Assembly (NCBI GenBank): GCA_964036295.1
Contig: OZ038469.1
Span: forward strand, 8,820,067 to 8,884,066
Source: Plumapathes pennacea
Lineage: Eukaryota; Cnidaria; Anthozoa; Antipatharia; Myriopathidae
Reading direction: 5' to 3'
Length of the DNA stretch: 64,000 nt
In this document: in pieces, positions 34,501-43,656 of the stretch
Layout: every line of letters begins with the position of its first letter
How positions within the stretch are numbered: position 1 is the stretch's first letter
Program-made: the position numbers and the translations under genes
The notes under the pieces: generated by a model
What the model saw: only the letters and a program-made list of their open reading frames with translations
What the model was told of the DNA's origin: nothing
The model's database searches: none

Positions 34501-37500
34501 GTTTTTCAAGCTTTCAAGGAAGCAGAGTTGTCACTAAACTGCTACACTATATTGCTGTTCAGTAAACATGAGATATTACAAACACTGTACGTTAACATGT
34601 ACAAGTATTTACATGACTGTGTTGAAACCTGAACATTGTTGCAACAAGTTTGAAATGAAATGTTTTGAAGTTTCTGTGAAGGATGTTATTGTTGACATTT
34701 AACAGCATAGTATGTTTCTTTAAAAGCTGTTATATATTATAGGATATGTTAATAACAAAGAATTTATTATTTGTACTTGACAAGAATTATTTTTGGGGGG
34801 ATTTTTGCCAAGTATTCTGGATTTTTGGTTTTACCCATAATGCTTTGTGGTCTGAGTCAGCATTAAAGTTTATGCATTTCATAAGTTTTTTCCAGAGTTT
34901 CTGGTAACATCAGTTCTTGATGCACCAAATACAATGATTAAAACTACAATGAAGTAATAATGTCTATCCATATCAAAATCAACTTGAAAAATTTGACCAC
35001 AACCCTTTTCTTTTTCAATACCATGCTAGTCTGATCAAAGGACCTTGTTTTTGTTGACATTTATCACCATATGTTTCACTAAAAGCTGTTTTATATTCTA
35101 TAATGTTAATAAGAATTGTTTAATATAACACACTTTGTCAAATTCAATGAGATTTTTGTGTTATTTGTTCATGGACAAAAATGTCCTCTCCACAACGTCT
35201 TCTCCGCAACAGAGACACATCAAAATATGATCAGTTTTTCTGATGATGGAACAAATGCAGCAAAATTTTTTTGCCATATATTTAAAATATATACACCACT
35301 CTTTAATACAAAACAAAAAGAAATTGTGAATCCATCATAGAATCAGAGAACTTTTCACTTAGATTTCGTAAAACAAAAATAGCAAATTCTCTGAGTCTTC
35401 TCCGCAACGGTCACTTATCTTGTTGTAGTCTTCCATGGTTAAAACTTACAGAAAATTGCAACATAGTGGGTATAGCTATAATAAATGTCTACAAGAAAAA
35501 GGTAGAATTTTATTACTGTGACATTTGGATTTCGAGCTGTGGCATACTGAATGTCTCTAAATGTCTTCTCTGCAACATACGAAATACTGTGGAATGACCC
35601 CCCATCGTTAATATTTTGTTCCTATGCATATAATAAAACGTTAGTGTAATATTTGTCTGTTTGCATGATCAGTCTCTCTGATAAATTGTTTTGAAAACAA
35701 ACAAACTGGATTGCTCAGCGAAGTAAAATGATATTACAAATCATTACACAACTAGACTGCTGAGCGGGCCGATACAGAAAATCCACCAATCAGATTGCTC
35801 CTTTGCCGGTCTGATATTTTCTAAGTATCAGACCGGGTATGATCACGTAAGATTACGCATGTTTTTCTGAGCTGAAAAAATAATCAATATGGAAGACAAA
35901 GCTCAGGTAATGAGGAATATTAAATGACCACATTTATAACAGAAACGGAAATGAAATTTGAAGAAAACCATACAAGTGCGGTTGTCAAATTTGATGAGTA
36001 TTTGACGTTTGCAGCCAAGGTGAATTGTTGAGTCTGCAGCTAAAAGTTTTTGTAGTTTGATTTCTTCTTATTGACTTGTGAATGGTGAAGAGGATAACTG
36101 GTTGAGTTCTGCGGAAAGTAGCATGGGGAAGTTAATGCAGAAAGTTTCTCGTAACTTGATGAAACGGATGGCAACGAACAGAGTTGCTTGCAAAACTCAA
36201 CATTGTCTTCTTCAAAGTTAAGCGAAAGATATAAGTTCTCTTCGGAGCCAGATATAATCTTCATGTAAGTCAGTAGCCTTTCAGTCCAGAATTCTCTAAT
36301 TTCTCATCTCCAACAGATGTAAATTTTAATTGCTTGTCGTTCCAACAAAGCTTCCTGGGATTCTTACAGGACTACTTTCAAAATGGTGGCGGCAGTGACC
36401 ACCATTTTATTTTGAATTCATGAATTCGCTGAGATGCGTATTGAGCTGAGTAGCAGGTAAGGATTGGTATTCAATTGCTTGTTTTCTTCGACAGTACAGA
36501 GTAAGACTGGTCAATCTTCGTGGACTTATGATGCATCCGCAAATTATAGTTTTTGTCTTTCATCCCACTTGTTTAATACTGGTTTCCTTTGGCTCCGCTG
36601 AAGTTGGTGGTTTCTCCACATAAATAAAAGAAAATGATTTTTCATATCTAAAAAAATGAACCTGATTTCTGGTTTGGCATTTTTTTCCCATGCACACTTC
36701 ACAGGATTCCCAACTGCATTGTATTTATTGACAGCGGCTCCCATTGACATTGCCACGCCTTGAGTCAAGAAGGTGGTGCCAAATTTATTTATTTCAACTG
36801 TCTTGCCTCATGGAAGTTGTTGCAGTTGACGCTTATGTAGAATGGACTATAAAAAGTGTTCTGAAAAGCATTCGCCTGAAACTGGTGCAGGAAATCGTAC
36901 ATATGTCGCTGTGGTCGCTAACTGGTCCTCAGAATACCAGTCTGTGGGCGAGGAGCAAGCAATCAAAATTGCTTTAAAGGCATCTACGGATGATGTTCAG
37001 GTACATATTTCCAGTGGAGGAGATGAGTGGGGTACTACCCGAACAAATTTTTAAAAGAATCATTTTTTGGGGGGTGGGGGCCATTTGGGGGGCCATATTG
37101 GGGGGCCAGGTTTTGTACCGACCCCTGTATGCCCTAAGCTTGCAAGATTTGTACTCTGAAATTTCTTGTTTACGATTTACGCACAGCATAAAATTTTACC
37201 GATCGGTGCAGGTTTTAATGATCACAAAGTTGTGTAATAAATCTCTTATTGACCGAGTTTGCTCGGGACCGTACTGGGAGAATATCGGCCCTCGGTCTTT
37301 TTTGTACTGTCAAGACCTCGGGCCGATATTCTCCCAGTATGGCCCTCGCACTTGGTTATTACTAATATTTTATTTAATTTTACTGACATTATAATGTTTT
37401 TAAATCGAGTCCAGGTTTTCACAAATTTTTAAAAATACAAATTAAAGTCCAGTCCAGTCCAGTCCAGTCCTGGTTTTACAATATGCCATTCATGACTCTA

Positions 37501-37954
37501 TTAAGATAACAATGAATGTACAGTACACTTTCATGGCTTTCAAGAGACTGCTATTACAAGCAGACTGTTTACTTCTATTAATTCGTTCAGACAGACTGTT
37601 TAAATACCTAGAAAAACAGTGAACAAACGACTACATCAAATACTTGATTACGTCATAACACCAACTGAACATAAATATAAAAGAGTGAAGATCAATAAAG
37701 AACTGTCAAGAGCACAGGGTTAATAATCCACGAGCATTAACGTTTCACCTGTCATGCAGAAATCCGTGGGAAAGACAGAAGGCTTCGTTGACCTCGACAG
37801 CCTTGCACGATTTTACTGGGTAGACGTACAGGGCAGAAACGTGGCCAACTTGCACGAAATGACCAGACTTGCGTCTCCTGAACCACCATAGCGTTGCAGC
37901 AGCGCACAACGCTACAGGCACAGATATGACCAACACTTTGGTGAGCGTTGACAT
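25458..37954 (-). CDS. MTARC: mARC-like amidoxime-reducing MOSC-domain protein, six exons, C-terminus not found
   Basis: Mitochondrial amidoxime-reducing component: a molybdenum-cofactor enzyme of the outer mitochondrial membrane that reduces N-hydroxylated compounds with cytochrome b5 and its reductase (family knowledge). Exons on the minus strand: 37749-37954, 31751-31927, 28533-28695, 27488-27628, 26860-26927 and 25458-25529. All have GT-AG borders and compatible phases, 827 nt in total. Visible: an N-terminal membrane anchor (VLVISVPVALCAAATLWW), the MOSC_N start VSALYVYPVKSCKAV, DRNWALID across exons 1/2, TEASLLALNN and RFRPNIVISG in exon 4, and CGRC across exons 5/6, then TTVDPETG. Family members are about 330 residues, so about 50 C-terminal residues lie in exon(s) I could not identify. 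No stops or frameshifts were seen, so this is probably a live gene. Confidence 0.9.
25563..25690 (+). repeat. Direct repeat flanking a MITE, left copy
   Basis: TTGTACTTTTATATACATGT ... CTGAAATGTCTAATAGAAAA ... ATGGTTAATAAT matches about 26472-26570 with about 80% identity. The MITE at 25920-26408 lies between the two copies, in mARC intron 5. Confidence 0.7.
25920..26408. mobile_element. G/C-tract MITE with TTA target duplication
   Basis: 489 bp. TGCACCTATCAATGTTAAGC at the left matches the complement of the right end (TGCACCTATTAGTGTTAAGC). It is flanked by TTA on both sides. Inside, the GTTGGGGGG tract (about 25950-25975) and repeated GGGTGGGGA / CCCCCACCC blocks are G-quadruplex-prone. 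Confidence 0.8.
26472..26570 (+). repeat. Direct repeat flanking a MITE, right copy
   Basis: Partner of 25563-25690. The shared order of blocks shows a local duplication in intron 5 of the mARC gene. Confidence 0.65.
26860..26927 (-). CDS. MTARC: mARC exon 5
   Basis: 68 nt; acceptor TTAACAG|G, donor GGAAG|GTGAGA. Encodes DDWKGKRVRIGDVEFRVLKN then CG and the first two bases of Arg. It follows exon 4 in phase 0. The cysteine in CGRC is in the region known to bind the molybdenum cofactor in this family. Confidence 0.88.
27488..27628 (-). CDS. MTARC: mARC exon 4
   Basis: 141 nt, 47 codons; acceptor CTTCAG|A, donor GAG|GTATGT. Encodes TGYGNLAPYLIATEASLLAL, NNILPKSISM, KRFRPNIVISG and MEAWAE. It contains the most conserved stretch of the family (SEASL..LN and RFRPNIVV). 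Confidence 0.93.
28533..28695 (-). CDS. MTARC: mARC exon 3
   Basis: 163 nt; acceptor TATTTAG|T, donor AAAAG|GTCAGG (a weaker donor). Encodes IYTLDTGGQFAGEEASAWFS and NYLKKPGISL, matching the GDEAAxWLSxxLG block of mARC, then a linker ITDNRTWGDKGKQGEK. Confidence 0.85.
28871..29200. other. mARC intron 2: no gene
   Basis: AT-rich intron sequence with a short G-run at about 28887-28905. Nothing else supported. Confidence 0.4.
29312..29696. mobile_element. MITE with 45-bp TIRs (GGCCCCGTCCACACTACG)
   Basis: 385 bp. GGCCCCGTCCACACTACGCT...AAACGCAACTTT at the left is the complement of the right end over about 45 bp with few mismatches. Flanks share ACA. Internal copies of TTTTCGTCCACAC and CGTTTTCGAAAAGTTCCG show older internal duplication. 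It lies in mARC intron 2. Confidence 0.83.
30204..30352. repeat. 56-bp-arm foldback in mARC intron 2
   Basis: ATGTCTTTGTACTCTTACAA ... GAGAAAAAGTTCAAAATC, then about 19 bp of loop, then GATTTTGAACTTTTTCTC ... TTTATAAAGTATAAAGGCAT. Arms are over 50 bp with about 15% mismatch. Confidence 0.82.
30618..30982. mobile_element. MITE-like TIR element in mARC intron 2
   Basis: Left ATATGATACCGTGTGGCAGG and right CATGCCACATGATAT are inverted; the interior has TTTCGTGxxATTTAATTTTTGC blocks in both orientations. About 365 bp. The target duplication is not clear. Confidence 0.65.
31473..31575 (-). pseudogene. Decayed duplicate of the 3' part of mARC exon 2
   Basis: TATAATTTACTTGAATTTTG...GAGAGTATCCATACCAG follows the exon 2 sequence 31742-31850 with about 75% identity, including the TTxACCTGAATTTTGAA exon end and splice-site region. 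The donor GT is kept as a related motif, but the copy has gaps that shift the frame, so it is an exon remnant in intron 2. Confidence 0.7.
31751..31927 (-). CDS. MTARC: mARC exon 2
   Basis: 177 nt; acceptor AATACAG|G, donor TTCAG|GTAAAT. Encodes (R)NWALIDKGNRVVVGSQHPTL, then QQVEASLEDDHKILCLNAPG and MDTLTVNLPLDNEVDSKF. It matches the DRxWxVVD..G...T.RQ.P.L and L.APGM..L.V blocks of MOSC_N. Confidence 0.92.
31978..32758. other. mARC intron 1, proximal part: no gene
   Basis: AT-rich sequence without supported features before the large TIR element. Confidence 0.4.
33055..33345 (+). pseudogene. Relic of a zinc-binding C-terminal domain from a transposon-associated protein
   Basis: Reads LKFLDGKVFICYGCKESL-stop, then IPNASDDLVVVTRIRRQYFK in one frame. 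NVYYHLNPNCIRERHSYFIP and GLITVPDDLRPHLLEEHWR follow in the next frame, ending in TGA. The CxGC ... HLxxxCIRxRHxxFxP ... VPxxLxPHL pattern is one I know from uncharacterised, highly copied cnidarian proteins; no function is established. It has one nonsense codon and one frameshift. Confidence 0.55.
33560..35600. mobile_element. 2.0-kb TIR element with TTGCGGAGAGGACA subterminal repeats
   Basis: Left end GGGTCATTCCACAGTATTTT and right end AAATACTGTGGAATGACCC are inverted. At least eight copies of TTGCGGAGAGGACA or close variants lie near both ends: 33741, 34073 and 34092 forward; 33905, 35181, 35197, 35395 and 35561 reverse. Such arrays are typical of transposase binding sites in DNA transposons. 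It contains one open frame at 34306-34632. It is nested in the 4.7-kb element. The target duplication is unclear. Confidence 0.75.
34306..34632 (+). CDS. Unknown ORF inside the 2.0-kb TIR element
   Basis: 108 residues. The part RMFDWPQIDDIDKVHATCVF, then YGPVRWQGNGPFETPDLEEL and GTVFQAFKEAE, looks like real protein (acidic/aromatic, no low complexity). The first ~20 residues overlap what may be upstream sequence in another frame. I do not recognise a family. It may be the C-terminus of the element's own protein or a captured exon. Confidence 0.35.
   Translation: MGEHLLITIITSPHSKFLHRVGARMFDWPQIDDIDKVHATCVFYGPVRWQGNGPFETPDLEELGTVFQAFKEAELSLNCYTILLFSKHEILQTLYVNMYKYLHDCVET
35806..35836. repeat. 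Perfect 11-bp-arm hairpin CCGGTCTGATA
   Basis: CCGGTCTGATA, 9-bp loop, TATCAGACCGG, in mARC intron 1 within the large TIR element. Confidence 0.75.
35900..37060. other. Right part of the 4.7-kb element: unassigned open frames
   Basis: Short open frames on both strands (for example 36842-37010 plus, ending at a CAG|GTACAT donor-like site, and 36544-36768 minus) look partly protein-like but belong to no family I recognise. G-rich blocks (TTGGGGGGCCAT repeated) lie at 37065-37110. Confidence 0.35.
37236..37366. repeat. Foldback element, second member of the TTATTGACCGAG type
   Basis: TTATTGACCGAGTTTGCTCG, then TACTGGGAGAATATCGGCCC and TCGGTC, matched by GACCTCGGGCCGATATTCTC, CAGTATGGCCCTCGCACTTGG and TTATTA. 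Same architecture and core (GGAGAAxATATCGxCCCTCGGTCTT) as 21880-22015. Confidence 0.82.
37749..37954 (-). CDS. MTARC: mARC exon 1 with start codon and membrane anchor
   Basis: 206 nt; donor ACAG|GTGAAA. Start ATG at 37954, followed by STLTKVLVISVPVALCAAAT and LWWFRRRKS (one hydrophobic segment then basic residues, a signal-anchor), then VGHVSALYVYPVKSCKAVEV and LSHGFLHD. This start is chosen because the segment has the length and position of the family's N-terminal anchor. Confidence 0.92.
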
Positions 37955-38241
37955 CTGTACTCATATGCATGTGTCGCATGCACCCCAGAAATTTTGGGAA
38001 GCGAATTCCCACGTAAGGATGGTTACCCCCTCCCGCAGTCTGATTATATTATGTCAGCGGTCGCCCCAGTGTATTAATAACTAACCAACCTTGAATCAGC
38101 GGTAACTTCCCGCTCATTTTATTTTTCGCCGGTTTCGGTGTTTTATCCAAAATGTGAATCAAAAAGGTATGATCTGTGGAGAGGCTTGGCTAAAGCTCAA
38201 AATATGTCTTTCGGATTCTGTGCAACCATTCCCGGTGATAA
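37955..38241 (-). promoter_or_regulatory. Presumed mARC promoter and 5' leader
   Basis: The 287 bp between the mARC ATG and the Helitron at 38242. No TATA box is evident. Marked regulatory by position only. Confidence 0.3.
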
Positions 38242-39959
38242 TCCCCGAACGAAGTGAGGGAAATAATCACGACGCTAATGCAGCAAAATCGTATCATTTG
38301 AAAACTCCAAGCGTGTCGCCATCTCGAAATTTAATGTTCGTGTGTGTGTGGGGTACGACTCGTCCCCAGGGCCATCCGCGTCGAGCGACCACTGCGAGGT
38401 TACATCGGCAGCTTAACTGTAAACCGCCATTTTCTTAGTGACATGCGGTAGCTGTAAGAGTACGAACGGAAGTGATTTTGTACAATAAGATGCAGATACA
38501 AGGCCAAGCAGTTCGACGGACGGCTGTAATTTGCCCGGATATTTTGCCGGTGTATGGGAGGCAAGCTTACTAGCCGTGAAACGGATTCTTAAAGGCACAA
38601 CTGGTCGACCTGAACACAATCCCAGACGCCAGTACTGTGTTAAAACGCAGACACTTCTTCAGAAAGAAATAGCAAAATACAGTTGGTGGAAATCGAACAA
38701 TCATCGTGGCAAATTTCACCTTTTACAATAACAGGAATGTAGTTTTCAGAATCCAAGTTTGACAAGATGACGACACAATACAATGGAAAGTGGAATTTTC
38801 GTACTGTATAAGGACTGCTCTATACAGTGTACTTTGAAATCATTGAAGACGTAAACAATGGTGTTTTGGGTTTTGTTTCCTTTGCTGGAAAAGAGCTAAA
38901 GCTATGGCTTTCAGGAACCGCGGGTGAGTTTTGAAAATTTACAACGTACAACGTACAACGCTTTTGTTAAATGACGGTCGTGTTATCATTATGGTATTTC
39001 AACAATTGCCGTATATTTTGTCGTTTGATGCCCCGGGAACTGTGATGAAGGCCAAGTAGGATTATACTGTGATCTTTTCGCTAGTTTTCAAAGCTATTTC
39101 AGAGTGCCTTCGTGCAAGATTGTGTCATCCGATTCCTGACATATTTGCATAATTTCACTGACAGTCTGACACATGCTGTGAAGTTTTGTCGCCGCGTTTG
39201 TTGGCACACTGTATTCAAGGATAAAATGTAACCGGGTTAAAATGCTTTTGCTTTTTGAAGGCTATTAAAGTAGAAAATATCCGGCCACTGCTTTCCAAAT
39301 TAAACAATTACAGTCTATTGTATATTATTGTCTACTAGCGGGACCCCGTAAGATACTCGCTCAACTCAATCGAACTTTGTATTATTTAGTGACCGGGTTT
39401 GCTCGCTCAATACAATCGGACCTTGTATTATTTAGTGACTTGATTTCTTTTTTCTGTCAAAGATTTTAAAATCGTCAAACGCAGTTTGAAAAGTTGTTGT
39501 GTTCAAAATTGAATACCTGCCAAAATTCACACGGTCTCGAGACTTCGAAAGCGTGTAAACAAGCGACTCGCTTTGACGGCTCCAAATTTTGTCACACTCG
39601 AAGAAGCGTATTAAACTTATAAAGTAAAAAAAAAAAAAAAAAAAATTCGGTATCCAAGATCGACTTTGCTTGGCTTTCAAGCCTCGGGAGTATTCTGTAG
39701 TTGCGTGTAAATGTTGTCTCAGCGAATTTTGAAGTTCAGCTTAGTGTCTACGAAAATTGCAGACTGTGCACGTTGTCTGAACTAAACCAGACTGCCGTGC
39801 GAAAAAGATTTTTTTTAGCGGCCGACTGGTGACGTCGCTACACAGCCGTGGTTTGCAAAAAAATTTTTAAATAATCTCCGAACCGAAAATAAACAAGAAT
39901 CCCGCTTTCCGAAAACCCACTACTGAGCGAGGGGATATCTGCGATTATCGTATTTCTAG
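38242..39959 (+). mobile_element. 1.72-kb Helitron, copy 2
   Basis: 1,718 bp, from TCCCCGAACGAAGTGAGGG to GATTATCGTATTTCTAG, inserted between A (38241) and T (39960). Nearly identical to copies 1 and 3. An internal, oppositely oriented CTAGCGGGACCCCGTAAGAT is at about 39334, which is a second Helitron-type 3' end. Confidence 0.92.
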
Positions 39960-40977
39960 TTTAGCTGTGACCGGCGAGCACTCGGGATCAAGCCTTGTTA
40001 AAAATGAAGTAGAGTTTCTGCAACAACACCTACGCGATGTCCGCATGGAATGCGATTACAGCTACGGCTTTTGGATGGAACCGAGGAAGAAAAGGAGGAT
40101 TTCCTGGAACAGTTCACCACGATGAACTGTACATGCTTTGTACGGTACCATACAGAAGTCAGGGCAGGATCTCAAAACGGTATTTTCTTTTCTTTTTTTC
40201 TGGCACTGTAGCTACTATATTGCTACTAGAAATTTGTTTTTTACCACAACATTTAGAAATATACAGGAAACTTGTTGTATTTCGCTGCAGAACGTGACAT
40301 GCGGACGTCAGCATCGTTGTTTGGACTCTTATTTACCACGGTAAATCGACCAATCAGAGAGCGAGAAACTAATGTGTTGTGGTAAAAACGATATTCGCAG
40401 AGGTCCCACGCCCAAGTAATCGATTATGTTTGACACTGCTTAGAGCTCTCATGTACTGTATGCTTTCACCACACATGTCAATATTATATAATGTAATTAA
40501 AGGCGGATGACACTATATTAGCATTTACATGATATTGGCATGTGTCCCATTCCGGAGAGTACTGTGGGGGTGTGCTGCCTGGACCTGAAAACCTCTTACC
40601 CTATTTCAGACCAAAATATCTGACTTACTATACCCTATTTTAGACCTGACTCCATAAATATATACCCTATTTCAGACCTGACTCCAAAATGTAATACCAT
40701 ATTTCAGACCTTTTTAGAGATTTATTTCTTTTGCATCAATTTCCACCCTGTGTTTTCTTCCATTTGCTGTGCATTGTCCGCTGCGACACATTTCTATTAA
40801 AATCATACCCTATCCCAGGCCAAAAAGGCAAAATCTATACCCTATAGACTAAAAATGTTTGAAAACAATACCCTTTGGAGCGGCACATACCTATATGGCA
40901 CAGTACTCTTAAAATTAAAACAAATATAAAACAGTTGTCTTAAAAAAGTCTCATTTCCCATGTCATGTGGGTATAAA
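39960..40977. other. No confident gene; TACCCTATTTCAGACC repeats
   Basis: 39997-40120 looks protein-like in one plus frame (KNEVEFLQQHLRDVRMECDY) but is short and unassigned. 40575-40870 has at least five degenerate copies of TACCCTATTTCAGACC with spacers. A diverged relative is at 49470-49565. Confidence 0.5.
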
Positions 40978-41061
40978 CTACCTCTTCCTAATCACAGAAA
41001 GATACTTTTTCCATTTGGACTTAGTGAACTTCATGTTTGTCTTGATATTTACTCCAGGGAC
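40978..41061 (-). CDS. Candidate terminal exon of an unknown basic protein
   Basis: 84 nt on the minus strand from a good acceptor (TTTTTCATAG|G) to TAG: VPGVNIKTNMKFTKSKWKKY then LSVIRKR. Lys-rich and typical of a C-terminal tail. Upstream exons would lie beyond the DIRS element (above 49188) or are lost. Family not recognised. Confidence 0.35.
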   Translation of the reverse strand, partial: VPGVNIKTNMKFTKSKWKKYLSVIRKR

Positions 41062-41388
41062 CTATGAAAAACAAAACGAGCATCAAAGTCTATAATTAAA
41101 AAAGTGTGTTCTGTGGCTTGAGATACTATGGGTGGTAGGGAAGTAGATTGTGTTGGCGGGGTAACAGTTTAGACAATATCTCACCAGATGTCATGCAGGT
41201 GCATGGAAAAAGACTTGTTCAAAAGAAAACTTATTAAACTATATCATTAATTCTATCTAGGAAAAGAAAGAAATTAAAGCTAGTAAAGAGCTGGCTGAAG
41301 TGAAATGAAACTAACTGTGGTAAATGCAAATGACTTGTTTGGCTTATAATTATGTATCTTTGCAAATGGATTTTTGACTTTCAGTCTA

Positions 41389-41443
41389 GTACTATATTCT
41401 GTTTGAATCCTTTGTTATTAATGAGAGATGGGCACATCACCCC
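41389..41443 (-). repeat. Split direct repeat B2
   Basis: 55 bp (GTACTATATTCTGTTTGAAT ... GGGCACATCACCCC on plus), identical to B1 at 41719-41773. It marks the 3' end of the retrotransposon. Confidence 0.85.
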
Positions 41444-41718
41444 GGTCGGAGTCAAGGCGACGCGGAGCGATGTAGGATTCAGTGTGAGTAGAACCGCCAC
41501 CCGAAGAGTTAGGGAGGGCTGGGTGGGTCGCGGTTGTACGTCCTCGGCGGTAACTTGCAAAAGACGCTTTCCAGATTTCAGAATACTTATTTGAGGACCC
41601 CTCAACCAATAGGAGAGTGGGATGCTCCCGGGAGAACTTAACGGGCGGTATTTAGCGTGCGTTATTTCATAACTTGTCGGATTCCGACAGAATATGAATA
41701 TTCAAATGACTTTGAATA
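41444..41718 (-). repeat. Split direct repeat A2
   Basis: 41528-41718 equals A1 at 48998-49188. The extra 84 bp (41444-41527) contains GAACCGCCACCCGAAGAG (41491-41508), the exact complement of 48967-48984 near the gag start, an internal complementary region like that of DIRS elements. Confidence 0.85.
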
Positions 41719-41773
41719 GTACTATATTCTGTTTGAATCCTTTGTTATTAATGAGAGATGGGCACATCACCCC
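41719..41773 (-). repeat. Split direct repeat B1
   Basis: 55-bp copy of B2, directly adjoining A2. Confidence 0.85.
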
Positions 41774-41887
41774 TGTCTCCGCAAGAAGCCACTAGACTAG
41801 CTATAACAACCATTAGACAACAAAGGAGACTTATTGACAGAAAATATGCAGAGTTTAATACACTCCTTTCCATACCTAAATACTCTA

Positions 41888-43606
41888 CTAGAAATACGAT
41901 AATCGCAGATATCCCCTCGCTCAGTAGTGGGTTTTCGGAAAGCGGGATTCTTGTTTATTTTCGGTTCGGAGATTATTTAAAAATTTTTTTGCAAACCACG
42001 GCTGTGTAGCGACGTCACCAGTCGGCCGCTAAAAAAATCTTTTTCGCACGGCAGTCTGGTTTAGTTCAGACAACGTGCACAGTCTGCAATTTTCGTAGAC
42101 ACTAAGCTGAACTTCAAAATTCGCTGAGACAACATTTACACGCAACTACAGAATACTCCCGAGGCTTGAAAGCCAAGCAAAGTCGATCTTGGACACCGAA
42201 TTTTTTTTTTTTTTTTTTTTACTTTATAAGTTTAATACGCTTCTTCGAGTGTGACAAAATTTGGAGCCGTCAAAGCGAGTCGCTTGTTTACACGCTTTCG
42301 AAGTCTCGAGACCGTGTGAATTTTGGCAGGTATTCAATTTTGAACACAACAACTTTTCAAACTGCGTTTGACGATTTTAAAATCTTTGACAGAAAAAAGA
42401 AATCAAGTCACTAAATAATACAAGGTCCGATTGTATTGAGCGAGCAAACCCGGTCACTAAATAATACAAAGTTCGATTGAGTTGAGCGAGTATCTTACGG
42501 GGTCCCGCTAGTAGACAATAATATACAATAGACTGTAATTGTTTAATTTGGAAAGCAGTGGCCGGATATTTTCTACTTTAATAGCCTTCAAAAAGCAAAA
42601 GCATTTTAACCCGGTTACATTTTATCCTTGAATACAGTGTGCCAACAAACGCGGCGACAAAACTTCACAGCATGTGTCAGACTGTCAGTGAAATTATGCA
42701 AATATGTCAGGAATCGGATGACACAATCTTGCACGAAGGCACTCTGAAATAGCTTTGAAAACTAGCGAAAAGATCACAGTATAATCCTACTTGGCCTTCA
42801 TCACAGTTCCCGGGGCATCAAACGACAAAATATACGGCAATTGTTGAAATACCATAATGATAACACGACCGTCATTTAACAAAAGCGTTGTACGTTAATT
42901 GATGTAAATTTTCAAAACTCACCCGCGGTTCCTGAAAGCCATAGCTTTAGCTCTTTTCCAGCAAAGGAAACAAAACCCAAAACACCATTGTTTACGTCTT
43001 CAATGATTTCAAAGTACACTGTATAGAGCAGTCCTTATACAGTACGAAAATTCCACTTTCCATTGTATTGTGTGTCGTCATCTTGTCAAACTTGGATTCT
43101 GAAAACTACATTCCTGTTATTGTAAAAGGTGAAATTTGCCACGATGATTGTTCGATTTCCACCAACTGTATTTTGCTATTTCTTTCTGAAGAAGTGTCTG
43201 CGTTTTAACACAGTACTGGCGTCTGGGATTGTGTTCAGGTCGACCAGTTGTGCCTTTAAGAATCCGTTTCACGGCTAGTAAGCTTGCCTCCCATACACCG
43301 GCAAAATATCCGGGCAAATTACAGCCGTCCGTCGAACTGCTTGGCCTTGTATCTGCATCTTATTGTACAAAATCACTTCCGTTCGTACTCTTACAGCTAC
43401 CGCATGTCACTAAGAAAATGGCGGTTTACAGTTAAGCTGCCGATGTAACCTCGCAGTGGTCGCTCGACGCGGATGGCCCTGGGGACGAGTCGTACCCCCC
43501 ACACACACGAACATTAAATTTCGAGATGGCGACACGCTTGGAGTTTTCAAATGATACGATTTTGCTGCATTAGCGTCGTGATTATTTCCCTCACTTCGTT
43601 CGGGGA
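41888..43606 (-). mobile_element. 1.72-kb Helitron, copy 3, inside the DIRS-type element
   Basis: 1,719 bp. On the minus strand it runs from TCCCCGAACG (preceded by A) to TTTCTAG (followed by T). Nearly identical to copies 1 and 2. It lies between the recombinase stop codon and B1, so it arrived after the retrotransposon. Confidence 0.92.
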
Positions 43607-43656
43607 TAAACCCCAAAAAACAAAACAGGTCCCTTTAAAGCTCAAATAGCAACCAC

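Larger units (their letters stand above)
32765..37487. mobile_element. 4.7-kb TIR element in mARC intron 1
   Basis: Ends GGCGGTATATTGTAAAACCT and the complement of the right end, GGCATATTGTAAAACCAGGA, are inverted. It is flanked by a 6-bp direct duplication ATTCAT (32759-32764, 37488-37493). The left end repeats TTTGTAAAACCTGGACT three times and the right end repeats AGTCC. It contains protein-coding relics at 33055-33345 and a second TIR element at 33560-35600. No recognisable transposase remains, so the superfamily is open. Confidence 0.75.

Noticed and set aside
36842-37054. Protein-like frame TYVAVVANWSSEYQSVGEEQ with donor-like end
   Set aside because: A stop just upstream, no convincing acceptor, and no family recognised; left as unassigned within the 4.7-kb element.
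41758-41887. Plus-strand frame MGTSPLSPQEATRLAITTIR
   Set aside because: It starts in repeat B1 of the retrotransposon and ends in the Helitron; most likely antisense of the element's 3' region.
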